NCBI RefSeq assembly: GCF_028858725.1
Contig: NC_084790.1
Location: 2,238,001-2,302,000, forward strand
Length of the DNA stretch: 64,000 bases
Direction of reading: 5' to 3'
Origin: Colius striatus
Taxonomy: Eukaryota > Chordata > Aves > Coliiformes > Coliidae
Shown piece after piece: positions 11,640-32,900 of this stretch (positions are counted from its first letter, which is position 1; each line of letters begins with the position of its first letter). A program made the position numbers and the translations under genes. The notes beneath the pieces are model-generated. The model was not told the DNA's origin. It ran no database searches and saw only the letters and a list, made by a program, of their open reading frames with translations.

Positions 11640-14155
11640 TAAAACAGGACTTTTATTTTCTACAAGCCATCTTTGCAAATGCCACCTGATGGAGGCATCA
11701 CCTTGACACCAACATAGCAGCTCCAAAAAGGGAACTAAAAGGAGGAACCTGAAGTACCAAGTAGCTGAACTACAAAATCATCACCCTGCCAGCATTTCTA
11801 ACTACCTTTGTTCCAAATCAGATAAAGGCTTCCAGAGCATTTAATGAGGTATGTCAAATCCTGAAGAAGAACACTGTTAAGAGGACTTTGTGTATATTTC
11901 AGGAGACTTGAGTAGGTGGGTGATCATAAGAAAATTCAGGGAGATTATTCTGGAAGCACCTATGCTTTAGAATTACTTGGAACATGAGTATTGTACAGTT
12001 GCATGTTAGCTGCAACTAGTTCCTGTTTCTATTTCCTGTCGTTTCTGCTCTTCAAATAACACCTTTTGGTGCACCAGTCTCCTTCCTTGCATCTTCAAAA
12101 CACTATGATGTTATTCTTGTTCTACTGCATTTAGCAAATCTTAACACCACTGTATATTAAAAGCACATTATTTATATACTGGTGTCATTGAGTCTACATT
12201 AACTCTAGCCCCAGAATGTTGTGTGGGATAGTATCCATCTTTAAACATGCACCCTGGCACCTTTATTGTCCTGTCTATAGGCATTGAGGTGCTCATTCCT
12301 ACAAGAGTAAGCACTTTCCACAGTGCAGTAGCTGCTCTGCTAGCCTGGTGGCCTCAGCACGTGTACATGTACAAGGACTCCTTGACATGCAGGTGGCTCA
12401 TTAGCTCCCTCTGTAACTCTGCAATCCTGTCCAGCAAAGCCACTGAAAGTAACACGGCTTACTTTAATAACAGAGAAGATGACAAACTGAGTGTAATATT
12501 AAAGTAACAGCATTTCGAACTATAAGTCATTTTATCACAGTATGCAATGGGCAGGTTGATCTCACCACAGATGGATATTGCAGATCACAGGCACGTTTGG
12601 GTAATCTGCAAGGCGTAAAACATGTTTAGAAGACACAAATTTAAGTTGAAGACTATTGGGTAAGATATTATCTAATGGTAAGCAACCTTGCTTTAAGTGA
12701 ATTCTATCTGACATCTTGCCACACTCCCAATTACTGGCAGTAAAGAAATTAATTTGTATGCTTAATGATCTAACAGTAAAAACATGTATTAAAAGAAGCA
12801 AGGGAATTACAGAGGGACACCTAAAGTGAAACATACTGCTAGTAAAAGTGAAATATTGAGTATGAACTACAGACAAATTTCTAGTGAGCATTTGGATTTA
12901 CATTACTACTTTCAGACCTTATTCAAAAGTGAATTAAAGACTCCTTTATCCCACCTCTCTCAAAAATTACTACAAGCAACAGTACAAATTCATGAATTAA
13001 TGTGGATTTTGGTTTTTCTTCCCTCCAGAGGAAGCTGCAGAGCCTCAGTGTCCCTCTTGGAGTGAAGGCCCCAACACTGAACACGGTATTCAAGTTGGTT
13101 TTCTACTCCAAAGTTCATATGAAAAGAACTTAAAAGACCAAAACCAAGGTGGAAGTGTAAAAAGCAGATGTGCTTCCACTGCTAAAAGGCATAAACTAAG
13201 ATCACACATCTCCCTCAGGCTGATTTCAGCCACTTAACAGACAGAAACCAAAGCAAAAACCCAGCCCAGGTATTTCTGGTCACTTGAGCAAGAGTTACAC
13301 AGGCACACTTGGCGCAGAAGCAAACAGTTCCCCAAAGACCAACTTTGCAGAGACTAAACTAGAGTAGTCCTATAGCAGACTATAGCACTCAAGACAAATT
13401 ACAGTGATACTCAGCCAGGCACTCCCACTAATAAACTTGATAGCAATGAATCATCAAAACATCTTAAAAAATGGACAGGCTTTTTGTTCTGACTTGTCCA
13501 TACCCTGTAATAAAAGACTCTCTTCAGATTTGGCAAATTTACAAGCACTTGAGTTTACATTTTGAATGCTTTTAATGTTTTCCTCAAATGTGATGCTTTC
13601 AGTATTGCAGGCAGACAACCAGAAGTCTTGGAGATGCAAGATCAGAGGCTAGGCTAACATCTTCTGTGACTCCAATTCACCACTGATCCTCAGTACAAAG
13701 TATGTAGGAGCAGCAAGGGGTAACCAACAGTGCACTGCACAGCAAGTGGCTTTTTTTTCCTGCCAAATGTTGATACACCTCTTCACTACAACCCTAAAAG
13801 TAAGTAATAACAACCATCTGGGGATGTGGAGGCAATTCCAACAGCTTAAAGCCATCTGAAAGAGGGAAACAATGTCACTGCTCAGGGTGATTCCTGATTG
13901 TTACCTACATTTAAGGCAATTTGGGTGTCTAAAACTCTCCAGCTTCCCAGAAGGACATCTTGGAGAGAGCAGGGGTGTGGAAGGAAAAGAGCAATTGTAT
14001 TTCTCTTCATTACATTTTGCTAATCAGTTTGGGGTTTGGTTCTACACAATTGGTGGCAGGTCAAAAAAAGGCACAGACTCGTGTTTGGAAATCCTCCTGC
14101 TTGCTTTTTGATGAGAGAAATCCACTCTATTAAGGCAGAACAGCCACCTGTAGAT
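11640..14155 (-). other. Probable 3' UTR of the RAB18-like gene, about 2.5 kb
   Basis: On the - strand, from the stop codon at 14156 down to an AATAAA (TTTATT on +) at 11652-11657. There is no splice-supported coding sequence and no CR1 in it, unlike the surrounding introns, which fits an exonic 3' UTR. Confidence 0.5.
11652..11657 (-). terminator. AATAAA polyadenylation signal of the RAB18-like gene
   Basis: TTTATT on the + strand reads AATAAA on -, followed on that strand by T-rich sequence. It is the closest canonical signal to the end of the convergent MPP3 gene. Confidence 0.45.
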
Positions 14156-14331
14156 TTAGGAAAGCACACAATATGCACCACATAAGCTTTTATCCTTCTG
14201 TGCTGAAGATTCCTTGAGCTGGACTTCCTGCTTCTCCGTGTCTTTATCCCAAAGACTTGGTGTCTGCAGCATCTTGATGACCAGTTCCTCAAAGGCTTCT
14301 TGCACTCCATCCTGTGTCTTGGCACTGGTCT
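14156..14331 (-). CDS. RAB18L: RAB18-like last coding exon (TSAK box, C-terminal tail, CVLS)
   Basis: The - strand acceptor is cttcccaccag. It encodes (E)TSAKTQDGVQEAFEELVIK, MLQTPSLWDKD and a Lys/Glu/Gln tail ending LCGAYCVLS. TAA is at 14158-14156. The last four residues form a CaaX box with Cys202. Confidence 0.95.
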
Positions 14332-17300
14332 CTGGTGGGAAGGAGAAGAAAAGCAGGGTAGGAAAAAAGGACTGTATTTTATTTGCAGGGACTATTCCAC
14401 TTTGTAAGACACTTTTGGGACAGGGAGAAGACACATTTTTTTGGATGAGTGAATTCCCCTCTCCATTCTCCCTATTCAGTTGAATAGGATAAGCAGAAAT
14501 ACATCCCAGTCTGAAACATCTCCTGTTCCACAGCTTCCTATTCTTTCTGTGCTGGAGAAAAGGAAATCATTCTGTACAATCTCTACAACAGCATTATTCC
14601 ATAACCAAGCTGGGAAACGAATGCAGAAGGAATTAAGATATTTTCCCCACGCCAGTTGTTGAAAAGCTTCACTTAAAAGGTGCTTTTTCTTTAAAACAAA
14701 ACCAAACACACCATTTGTTCTCCATCTTTCTAGCTTCACACTGTAAATGTTGATTTTGGACTAAGAATAGAGCCTTTTAGGCAGCTGCAACAGGAACTTG
14801 GAAACCAAAAAGAGATGACTCAAGGTCTTTGCTGACACTAATCAGGAGAAGAACTCAAGCATTTGGGTTCTGAATCCAACTAGTTACCAGTGAATGTAAA
14901 ACTAAAGCCTTTATCTGCGTCTACGAACTAACGCAGCAAATGGAACCTGTATTAATTAGGTACTAATTAACCTATCCACATGAAATACAACTGTACACTT
15001 CATTCCCACTTAGCAATACCAAAATAAACATGTGACTGTACAAGGTTTTGGCACAGAATTACATACCTATAAAGAGCAGGGAGTGTTTTCTAGCAAACTG
15101 AAGCCCTTCTCCTCTCTCCACTTCACGATCAGGCTGCAGAGAAGAATGAAGAATGTGACTAAAATAATTCACTTGCCACTTTTGGGGAGTCCCTAAACAG
15201 CATCACTGCAGAAGTGAAGGATTTTTTCTGAAAAGGAGTCTAGAAAACCGTGTTGGAATCAACAACTGGATTTTTCCTCACTCTACAGACTGCTAGGCAG
15301 GCTGGCAGGGGATCAAACTGAAGAGAAGCAACAGCAAATCAGCGAGAAATGAATGTGTTGCAATCTTCTGAATAAACCAGGGGCAAAATACAGGCCATAA
15401 AGTTGGGCTTCAGTAGTCAAATAGCTTAAAAGGTCCTATCAAAGGATCTGAAGATTGACACATTTGGAAGGGGTCAGAAGAGAACTTAGTTCAGGAATCC
15501 TCTTGTGAGAGTGAAACATCTCACTATGTAACAGGCATCTAAGATCTGTCAAAACACCACAGAAACACAGAGCAACCAGTAAACCTCAGTATCTTAAGAG
15601 AATCTTTCTGACCAATGTACCTGGTCAGCCTGGAGAAGACTGAGGCAGGGGGATCTCATCAACACTTGTAAGTACCTCAAGGCTGGGGTGACACTTCTTT
15701 TTGTGGTAGCCAGAGATAGGACAAAGGGTGATGGACATAAGCTGGAACACAGAAAGTTCCACTAGAACATGAGAAGAAACTACTTTGGTGCTGAGGTGAG
15801 GGAGCCCTGGCCCAGGCTGCCCAGGGAGGGTGTGGAGGCTCCTTCTCAGGAGGTTCTCAAACCCACCTGGACACGTTCCTGTGCCTCCTGAGCAAGGAGA
15901 AGCTGTTTCAGCAGGGGGCTGCCTGGCTCTAGAGGTCCCTTCCAACCCCCACCATTCTATGATTCTATTAATTCCATGTCTCCAGGAGAGTTTCCTTTAA
16001 AAACTTCCAAGACCTCTTCTAAAATGACACAATAAGTAAATTACAGAACATATCACTTCCTCACACAAAAGATATGTTAGTTTCAGCACTTCTCATATTT
16101 ACACTCTATCATGACTGAGTAAAGGCATTTCTACACTGACCTTATCAATTTTATTGCCAACCAACATCGTCACAACATCACTGTTGGTAGTATACATTTC
16201 CAGCTCCTTCAGCCAGCTCTCTAGTCCTGTGAAAGTCTCTTTTCTTGTAACATCATACACTGGTAACAGAGGAAAAGGAGCTTAAAAACTCTCACCTTGA
16301 ACAATGTTGACTTCATTAATCCCTGCAAACTACTGCCCTTCCCCCCTCAAAAGCAGTATTACGCAATTACAGAGAGATGCATCAACCATGTCCTCTTCCC
16401 AGAACAAGAAACACATCAAAAACGTTCACCCAAAGTCAGTGGGGATTACAGAACACAAGCATCTCTGATAGATCTGTGACTGGAAAGACTTTATCAATTG
16501 AAATCTTACACCTCTTAATAGTTCTGAATGCAAAGAACTTTTAAATGTGTACTAAATGCATGTACTGCTGCTGAGAACACAGATGGGTTGTAAAAAGTGG
16601 CTTTTGGCCACTGGTAACTTCCTAACTGCATTCAGTTCATCACTAAGGTTTAAAAAGCTGGAGGGTTGGACTAGATGATGTCTAAAGGTCCCTTCCAACC
16701 TTTACCACTCTGTGATTCTATGATCATACAATATTTTTATCCAGCAAGGTGTTCAGCCTTCACAAAGCTCCAAGAAAGAGCATCTCTTTTGCTCTCACAC
16801 AGAAAGGGACCAACCATCCATTAGTAGTGCTAAAAAAACCTTGTGTCCTACTGTAACCTCATCAAGAACTTCTGGAGAAAGGAAAAGTGGAGGGAAATAA
16901 ACCACCACCCCCACCAAACCCACTTTGCCTTCTTACTAGAAACCCCCCATAGTATTAATAATTACCATCATCAGTTTGCAGTGTGACATCCCAGGATTTG
17001 AAGCAGGATTATTCCCTGCCCAGTGGCTTCGTACCCTCAGCTAATGATGCAATAATGGTCTAAAAACTCTCTAATTGTTCCCCTGTTTCTCTCAGACAAC
17101 TTCCTTTTGTAAGGAAGTTGCACATTTAGGTTGGGACAAAGACCAGACTTTTTGTAATCATGTTTTTCCTTCCATACATCTCCTACCTAAAACAACCCCT
17201 TGAGCTCCTCGGTAATAGCAGGGAGTCAATGTTCTATAGCGCTCGTGTCCTGCTGTGTCCTACAGAAGGGAAACAAAAACACCCACACCACAACAAAAAC

Positions 17301-19169
17301 ACCAAGACAAACAAAATGTACCCCCCCACGCCACATACACAAAATCAAATGGATTTAGAACAACAAAAAAAGAGGTGCTTTAAATTGGATTAAAATGGAT
17401 TGTTTTTCCTGACCAGTATATGCGAAGCCACGGGGTGACAGAAGGAGGCAAGCAGGCAGAAACCAGCAGCAGCATCCACAGGGAATGGATGAGGAGAGGC
17501 AGAGAAGCATGGAAAGGACCTGGCTGAAGGTCAAAGCCACAAGCACAGGCACCTGTAACATGAGTGAGACCACAAGAAAGATCAATGAGACTCTTTAACA
17601 CCTGAAAGGCTGTTGCTGCAAGTCAAGCAGCTGGGCTTAATCTGTTTGAACAAGGTGAGCAATAACTGGTTTTCCAGGGAGGAAAGACATTGTAGTAGTT
17701 CCCCAAATCTCCTCTGGCAGGAAAGGAGAATCCAGTTGGAACCACTTCAAGTTTGCTAAGACTCCAAGGAGGTATTTAAAACTCAATCAGTAGCTTCATT
17801 CAATTATTCCTGCAGCCTGCCACACTTTTTCTCATGAACCTTCAAATCAGCTCATCACCCCAACGTGAAATCTCAAAGCCCTCAGAACAAACAAAAAGGA
17901 GGCAAAAGAAGTTAAATATTCTTAAAGGATTTATTTATGTCTGTATTACAACAGACACAGCTACGCTGTCATGGATTTCTTAGTTCAGAAACACCTCCTT
18001 CAAACTGACAATCTGGGTCACTGTTAGTAAGGAAGTTGTGTTCCTGGACAATCACTGGTTAGAGCACTTGTGACCATCACTCTCTGCATTCTGTACATCA
18101 AGTATCAATGAAAATGAGAAGATATCTCAAGTTTTAGCATTTATATTAATACCAGCACAAAGCAATTGGTGCTTATTTTCCAATAGCGGCAATTACTTAA
18201 TTCATAAGGGTGTGTCCATTCACAATTATCTATGACCAAATCTCTTCCTTTTAGGGCTCTTTCATTCCATTTAGGAGAAGAAATGTCCTTTAATATTGTA
18301 AATAATCCTGATCACACAACTGCAGTGTGATTTCCCAGCTGGAAACAGCAGCACCAGGATGTTCTGGATGAATACTTGAGTCTCTCAGTAAACTTGAGTC
18401 TCTCAGCCAATCCAACAGTTCAGGAATAAGCCTTTTATTTTTTCCCCCAAGATCTGAACCAAAATAAACCATCTGTGGACTGTTTCTGGTACTGAAGTGC
18501 TGCCGGGTCATACAGACACCACATCCCTTCCTTTCTTGCAGGGCCACTTCGTGCTCCTAAAGACAAATCTAACACTTCGCTGAGGGTTTGTGAAACCCAG
18601 TTGTGAGAGAGTAAGAAACAGCAGCTAAAAATCTCAACTAGAATTGAAGAAGCAAAAGCGTTTATCACTGCAACTACTGTTGCAGTACCGGGGCAAACGC
18701 AGGTTCTACGCCCGTTTGCATCGCGAGTACATGGCAGAGGGGTTCAGCGAAGGGAGGAGCGAAAGCTAAAGGAGAAGAAAACAACCTACCCATATGGAAA
18801 GCTGGACTGCGTGACCGTCTACCACCATCTTCTTCACTTTAAAATCAACACCTACGAGAAGGGAAGGCTTGAGCGGGCAAACGCCCACCCTCGCAGCCCC
18901 GATCCTCGCTCGCCGCCTCCTGCCACCAGCACCCGCACGGAACCGGCCCCACACTCCGCACTCACCGATGGTGGGCTTCAGGCCCGGCTGAAACGTTCCC
19001 TCAGTGAACCTCAGCAGGAGGCTGTGGGGGAATCAACACACAACTCAGCTCGCTGTGCCGAGCAACAACCCTCCCCGAACCCGCGCGGCTCGCCCAGGCA
19101 GCACCTCGACTTGCCCACGCTGCAGTCCCCAACCAGGAGCAGCCTCAGGGCCAGGCCCGCGCCGTCCAT
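14156..19169 (-). CDS. RAB18L: RAB18-like small GTPase (RAB18 paralogue), complete, seven exons, 205 aa
   Basis: Joined on -: 19169-19105, 19021-18966, 18851-18790, 17259-17187, 16259-16141, 15133-15067, 14331-14156. All junctions are GT-AG and all phases agree. The 205 residues align end to end with RAB18 (206 aa): P-loop G14-DCSVGKS-21, switch I KPTIGVDF (Thr39), WDTAG 61-65, GNKID 120-124, TSAK 149-152, and the RAB18-specific AFEELVxKxxQTPxLW near the end. Three things are odd. Ser17 replaces the P-loop Gly equivalent to Ras Gly13. His66 replaces the catalytic Gln (RAB18 Gln67, Ras Gln61). The tail ends CVLS where RAB18 ends CSVL. RAB18 acts on ER and lipid droplets; a similar site is inferred here. 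It is not RAB18 itself, given many substitutions and the locus. The gene shares a CpG promoter with DUSP3. The symbol is informal. Confidence 0.93.
15067..15133 (-). CDS. RAB18L: RAB18-like exon (helix before TSAK)
   Basis: Acceptor tctctgcag, donor gtatgt. It encodes PDREVERGEGLQFARKHSLL and FI plus one base. RAB18 has NREVDRNEGLKFARKHSMLFI. Confidence 0.95.
15615..15972 (+). mobile_element. CR1 3'-end fragment, ~360 bp
   Basis: Typical CR1 3' region on + (gagggagccctggcccaggc, later ttccaacccccaccattcta) ending in the attctatgattctat tail. It lies in an intron of the RAB18-like gene, antisense to it. Confidence 0.9.
16141..16259 (-). CDS. RAB18L: RAB18-like exon (GNKID guanine-binding motif)
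   Basis: Acceptor ctgttaccag, donor gtcagt. It encodes (V)YDVTRKETFTGLESWLKELE, MYTTNSDVVTM and LVGNKIDK. NKxD (residues 121-124) is intact, so guanine recognition should be normal. Confidence 0.95.
16660..16727 (+). mobile_element. CR1 3'-tail fragment
   Basis: Only the last ~65 bp of CR1 (ggttggactagatgatgtct to accactctgtgattctatga). It is in an intron of the RAB18-like gene, antisense to it. Confidence 0.85.
17187..17259 (-). CDS. RAB18L: RAB18-like exon (switch II; Gln replaced by His)
   Basis: The acceptor is ccttctgtag and the donor gtagga. It encodes DTAGHERYRTLTPCYYRGAQ, then GVVL plus one base. RAB18 has [24 protein letters not shown]. The codon for His66 is CAC on the - strand and is plain in the sequence. 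Confidence 0.95.
18790..18851 (-). CDS. RAB18L: RAB18-like exon (end of switch I, interswitch)
   Basis: Acceptor cttctcgtag, donor gtaggt. It encodes (G)VDFKVKKMVVDGHAVQLSIW. RAB18 has GVDFKVKTISVDGNKAKLAIW. Confidence 0.94.
18966..19021 (-). CDS. RAB18L: RAB18-like exon (switch I)
   Basis: Acceptor ttcccccacag, donor gtgagt. It encodes (S)LLLRFTEGTFQPGLKPTI plus one base. RAB18 has LLLRFTDDTFDPELAATI. Thr39, which contacts Mg2+ and the gamma phosphate, is kept. Confidence 0.93.
19105..19169 (-). CDS. RAB18L: RAB18-like first coding exon (P-loop)
   Basis: The ATG at 19169-19167 is in a CpG island. It encodes MDGAGLALRLLLVGDCSVGK and S, then splits the next Ser codon at a gtgctg donor. RAB18 starts MDEDVLTTLKILIIGESGVGKS, so the start is well supported. 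Confidence 0.92.
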
Positions 19170-19383
19170 GCCCCGCGCCGCCCGGGCGGATGGCGGCGGC
19201 GCCACAGCCCCGCTACCCCCTCGGCTTCCCCTCAAGCCTCCTCCCGCCGCTCCGGCTCCGGCTCCTGCCGCCGACACACGCATGTGACGCGACTCCGCCT
19301 CCCAGGCGGCGGCCGGTGCCGGGCGGGGCGGGGCGGGAGCGGGCCCGGGCCGAGCTGCTGCGCCGAAGGGGCCCTGCGGCTGA

Positions 19384-28894
<9,511 letters not shown>

Positions 28895-29950
28895 AACAGA
28901 ACACCGTGGTATTGAAGTTTCTCAAACCACCAGAGAATGTCTTAGGTGCTTTAGATTCCCAAACCCTAACCACTGAGCTAAATCACATCACATGAGGGAG
29001 ACAGGATTCCTGCTCTTGTCTAGTGAAAGTATCCTGGTTGAGCTCTTTCTAGATAGCACAAATTTGTGTCACTGTTTGGAGCTGTTGGAATCAAGAGGTG
29101 TTTTCAGAGGGGTACCTCAGTGATAACAGCTGTCCTCACACCTATTTCAGAGCTTCCTGCAGACTCTGGAACCTGTGTGGTTTGCCTTGCCATTGCATGT
29201 GATTCATATAAGCCAGAGCACCACATTTTCTGAGAGCCCTAACACCTTCCCTCACCCTGAATTGAAGTACTGTATTTTCTAAGGCTTCTTTTTCATGCAC
29301 ACAGGTGCCTGAAGTTTGAGTGTAGGAGCTTCAAGGAGTGGAGAGGCGAATATACAGAATGCACAGATGCACTGGCTTGTTAAATGAAGTGTTTGCAGTG
29401 TTGTGCTTCGTGTGGATTTATGCAATACACAGTGTGTGGTAGTAAAGCCATTCGGATCCCAATCTTGTTGCACACTGTTATTTCCAAGGATGTTTATACC
29501 TCTTTGCTGTTGTGATTGACATAAAATGACATTAAATGCTCTTTTATTTTTGTTTTGAAGTCATACTGGAAAAAAATGTCAAGAGAAGACGCTGAGAGGG
29601 GCAAAAAAAGACTTGAGCAAGAAATAATGTCTGTATTTGGGAGTGTTTGTACGGGATATCTGATAAAGTCTGAAGTGTCACAATACAATGGCTCCCAAGG
29701 CTTGTATTGAATTGCAGTGCCACTCTCCTTTCTTTACTATCACTGGTAATTAACACAGAATGGAATGAGCACATCTGCAGATTACTTCCAGTAGCACAGC
29801 ACCAGGTGTGCTCACAAAGCAGTTTGTAGAAGTACAACCCCTGACTTCTTGGATTGCTTGCATGGTATCATTAAACAGCAACAAGCATTGTTCCATGGAA
29901 TAGGAAACATTGCCAGTTCTGTTCTAATAAATGATGTCTTGATTCTGTTG
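28895..29950 (+). other. DUSP3: DUSP3 3' UTR (probable extent)
   Basis: It runs from the stop to AATAAA at 29926-29931. Human DUSP3 has a long 3' UTR, so a distal AATAAA at 32113-32118 may also be used. No repeat is seen. Confidence 0.5.
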
Positions 29951-32900
29951 GACATACAGATGGAATGAGTCCTTGTAGTGTCGGGAGAGGGAGCTTTGTT
30001 TACAGCGTGCCTGGCTGTGTGTGTAAATGTGTACTTGTGAGTTACAGCACTGTTCATAACACCAAGGGTCTCCCACTGCACACTCAGGTGAACCAACACA
30101 ACCTGAGATGCACATGTTGCTTTTTAATCTATGCTTTCCTGTAGTTTTAGGCTCCAAACCTTCACACTGTTTTAAGTGCTGTTAGTAACACCTGTAAGCC
30201 CAGATCTAGTTTTGTATATTCAGTTCACTAAGCAAAAGTCACAAAGGCTTTGTTTCTGGTGGTGGGAGTGGAATGCTGTGTAGCTGGATAACGTCCTTGA
30301 AACTCAACTCAGAGATGGTGATTCAATTAAACTCCAAGGTTGAAGACCAGGCTTATTTCTGCTTCCTTGCACAGGATGGGAACTGCCAAATAGAGCAGCC
30401 TTTTCTCTTCATTTGTGTTCCTTTCATGGTGTTTCCTTTCACCTGACTACAGTCAGTCAGCATTTAGTGCTTGCTTTGAATCAGGATGGTTCAGTAATAA
30501 CAAGCAGTAGTCAGATTCATTTGCTAATGATATCCCTGTTTGCTTTCTCCCATTGTATCAGTATTAAATGCATTCTTTCCTCAAAACTCCTAGTTACTAA
30601 CCTCATGGGGAACAGGAATACAGGGCTGATCTTTCCTGCTGTACTGGTGTTTCGTGCCACATTCTTATTTATAAAGCACCCTTTGGGATAGGCGCAGATC
30701 TTTATGTTTGCTCTTTTATCTCACACCATGGTATTGATAATACCCATCTGCACTGCAAGAAAAAGACCCCCAAAATGGAGATTCATCTGCAAGCACTTTG
30801 TCTTTGACCTGTTAACATAGATATCAAAAACCCCACTCCATTAAAGAGCTGAGAAACCACTAGGCACTAGATTTTTGTTCCTCTCCCATGGATTGTAAGA
30901 AGGCTAATAGCTCTCAGATTAAACCCAGAATGGTTTGTTAGAACTGAAGGTGTTCTGATTTTCAAGATGTCCTTTTAATTCCCAGGACGCTGCACACTGC
31001 TAGTGGTAATTTCAGTGGTGCTGTCTCACCATGTAGCAAATCCGATGGCACAAATGTTTTGTAGTATAAGGGTGTGCTAAAGGCCTCACAGAGGGTTATG
31101 TAAACGAAAGGTTGTTGGAAAGAAGGTTGTTATAAAGGTGTTATAGCTGTAATTTGCTATAAATTGATTGTAAAACGAGCTCTAAGATGGTATATCCTAT
31201 TTTAAGTTACTGGCAGATGACTCAGTAGTGAAACCATTTCTAGCTCTGCTTTTAGAGGAGGCTAAATATAGTTAGACTGTCAGGCCAGTGCTCTGTTAAT
31301 GGATCATACCCTTCCTCTTTTTATCTTGCTGGTTTAAGTACTGTAATGCTGCAGATTCCTCAGCCTATTTTAGCTGACCAAGAAGAGCTCCTATCCCTCT
31401 AGTCCATAATGATCTGCTGCATACTCCTACATTTCTCTTCCTGATGGTAGAAGGAAAGATTGCACAAAATTGGGAATGAGAGAAGTGACACTGACAAAAT
31501 ACTGGGAGAAACAGTCCTTTTTGTTCTTCTGAAATGACTGTGTGCTTGCCCTTTGCTGTGAGATGCCCCCTCCAAGCAGCTAATTAGGGAAGATCTTTTC
31601 TAAACCAGCAAACACCACGTTTTTGGAGTTGAAACCGTGTGGTGATTAGGTGAAGTAGTGTGATCTGGGCTTACATGGGTATGTTTAGCACTGTGGCAGT
31701 CTGGAGATGGGATTGGGAGGGGGTGTCTCTGTGAAATGTGCATCTATCAAAGAAAGGTATCTGCCATGTCTAGTCCAGCACAATGAAAGAGAAGGTGATA
31801 GCTTGGGGGGTTTAAAAGTTAGAGAAAAGTGGAGGCAAGAAGTGGTCAGCATTTTATAGCAAGGAACTAAGGAGAAAGTCCAGATAGACACATTTCTATG
31901 AAGCTAAATTTGCCTTCTACTTAATGCTGAATTAAAGCTTTCTCTGCCATTGCAGAAGCACAGAAGTTTATAACGAGAAGCTTAAGATTCATAGCAAAAC
32001 TAACACAATCCAAGTGCTTTCTTCAGCCTTTTGGTCCTGCAGCTGAGACTACAACGTTGAGAATACAATGGTGTATCTGTTATGCAGCTCTGAACTGTAG
32101 GAACTGCCGGAAAATAAACTCTGAGTGAATATTCCACTGTATCAGCTGCTGGAAACTGGACATTCCGTCAAGTTTTCTCAAACTTAGACTTAACAGCACC
32201 CAAATGCAGAACTAAAAGCCCCAATATGTTGTCCTGTAGTTCTGTTTTTTTGTGATGGAGCAGTGCTAGTGTGAGATGTGCTTCCTACAACATGAGTGTG
32301 CCTGGCTTACCTCTCTTGGTGATGTGAGAATGAATTAATCTCTTTTAAAAGCTCTGAAGATGAAAAGCGCTGTGTCTTAAGAACACTGCATGCTTTCTGA
32401 GTTGAAAACCAAACCTGTGTCAAATCTACCTTCCTCCTGCTGAGGAGACAGAGAGCAGAAGAAAGGATATTTGCAATGTTTGTTTTCATCATTCAGATGC
32501 TTTCACTGAGCTGTCCAGAAAAACCTCCGAAGCAGAGACCTCCAGAAAGTCCTGAAGCAGTATTTCCCCCCTTCTTGTTTCAAATCAGTTCTGCTAGTTG
32601 GCTGTAGTAGCACAGAGACACTATCTAATGGAATCTCAGTATAGCACAGAGGTTTCGTCTAAAATTACTCTCTGAGCTTTGCCAACGAGTAAAACTGAAA
32701 ATAGAACAAGCCTGAGAGGGATCTTCTAAGGGATCTGTTCATGAGATTTAGTGTCCTATGAATTTCTTCTAGTCTGCAAAGAAATCTTGGAAATGAATCC
32801 TGTTGTTGCTTGGGGGTTATTTACTTTCATTCCTGTCTGCACAGGTCACTGGCTGGCTGACTCACCAGATGGAGCTGTAGGCTTGCTATTCTTCACTGGA

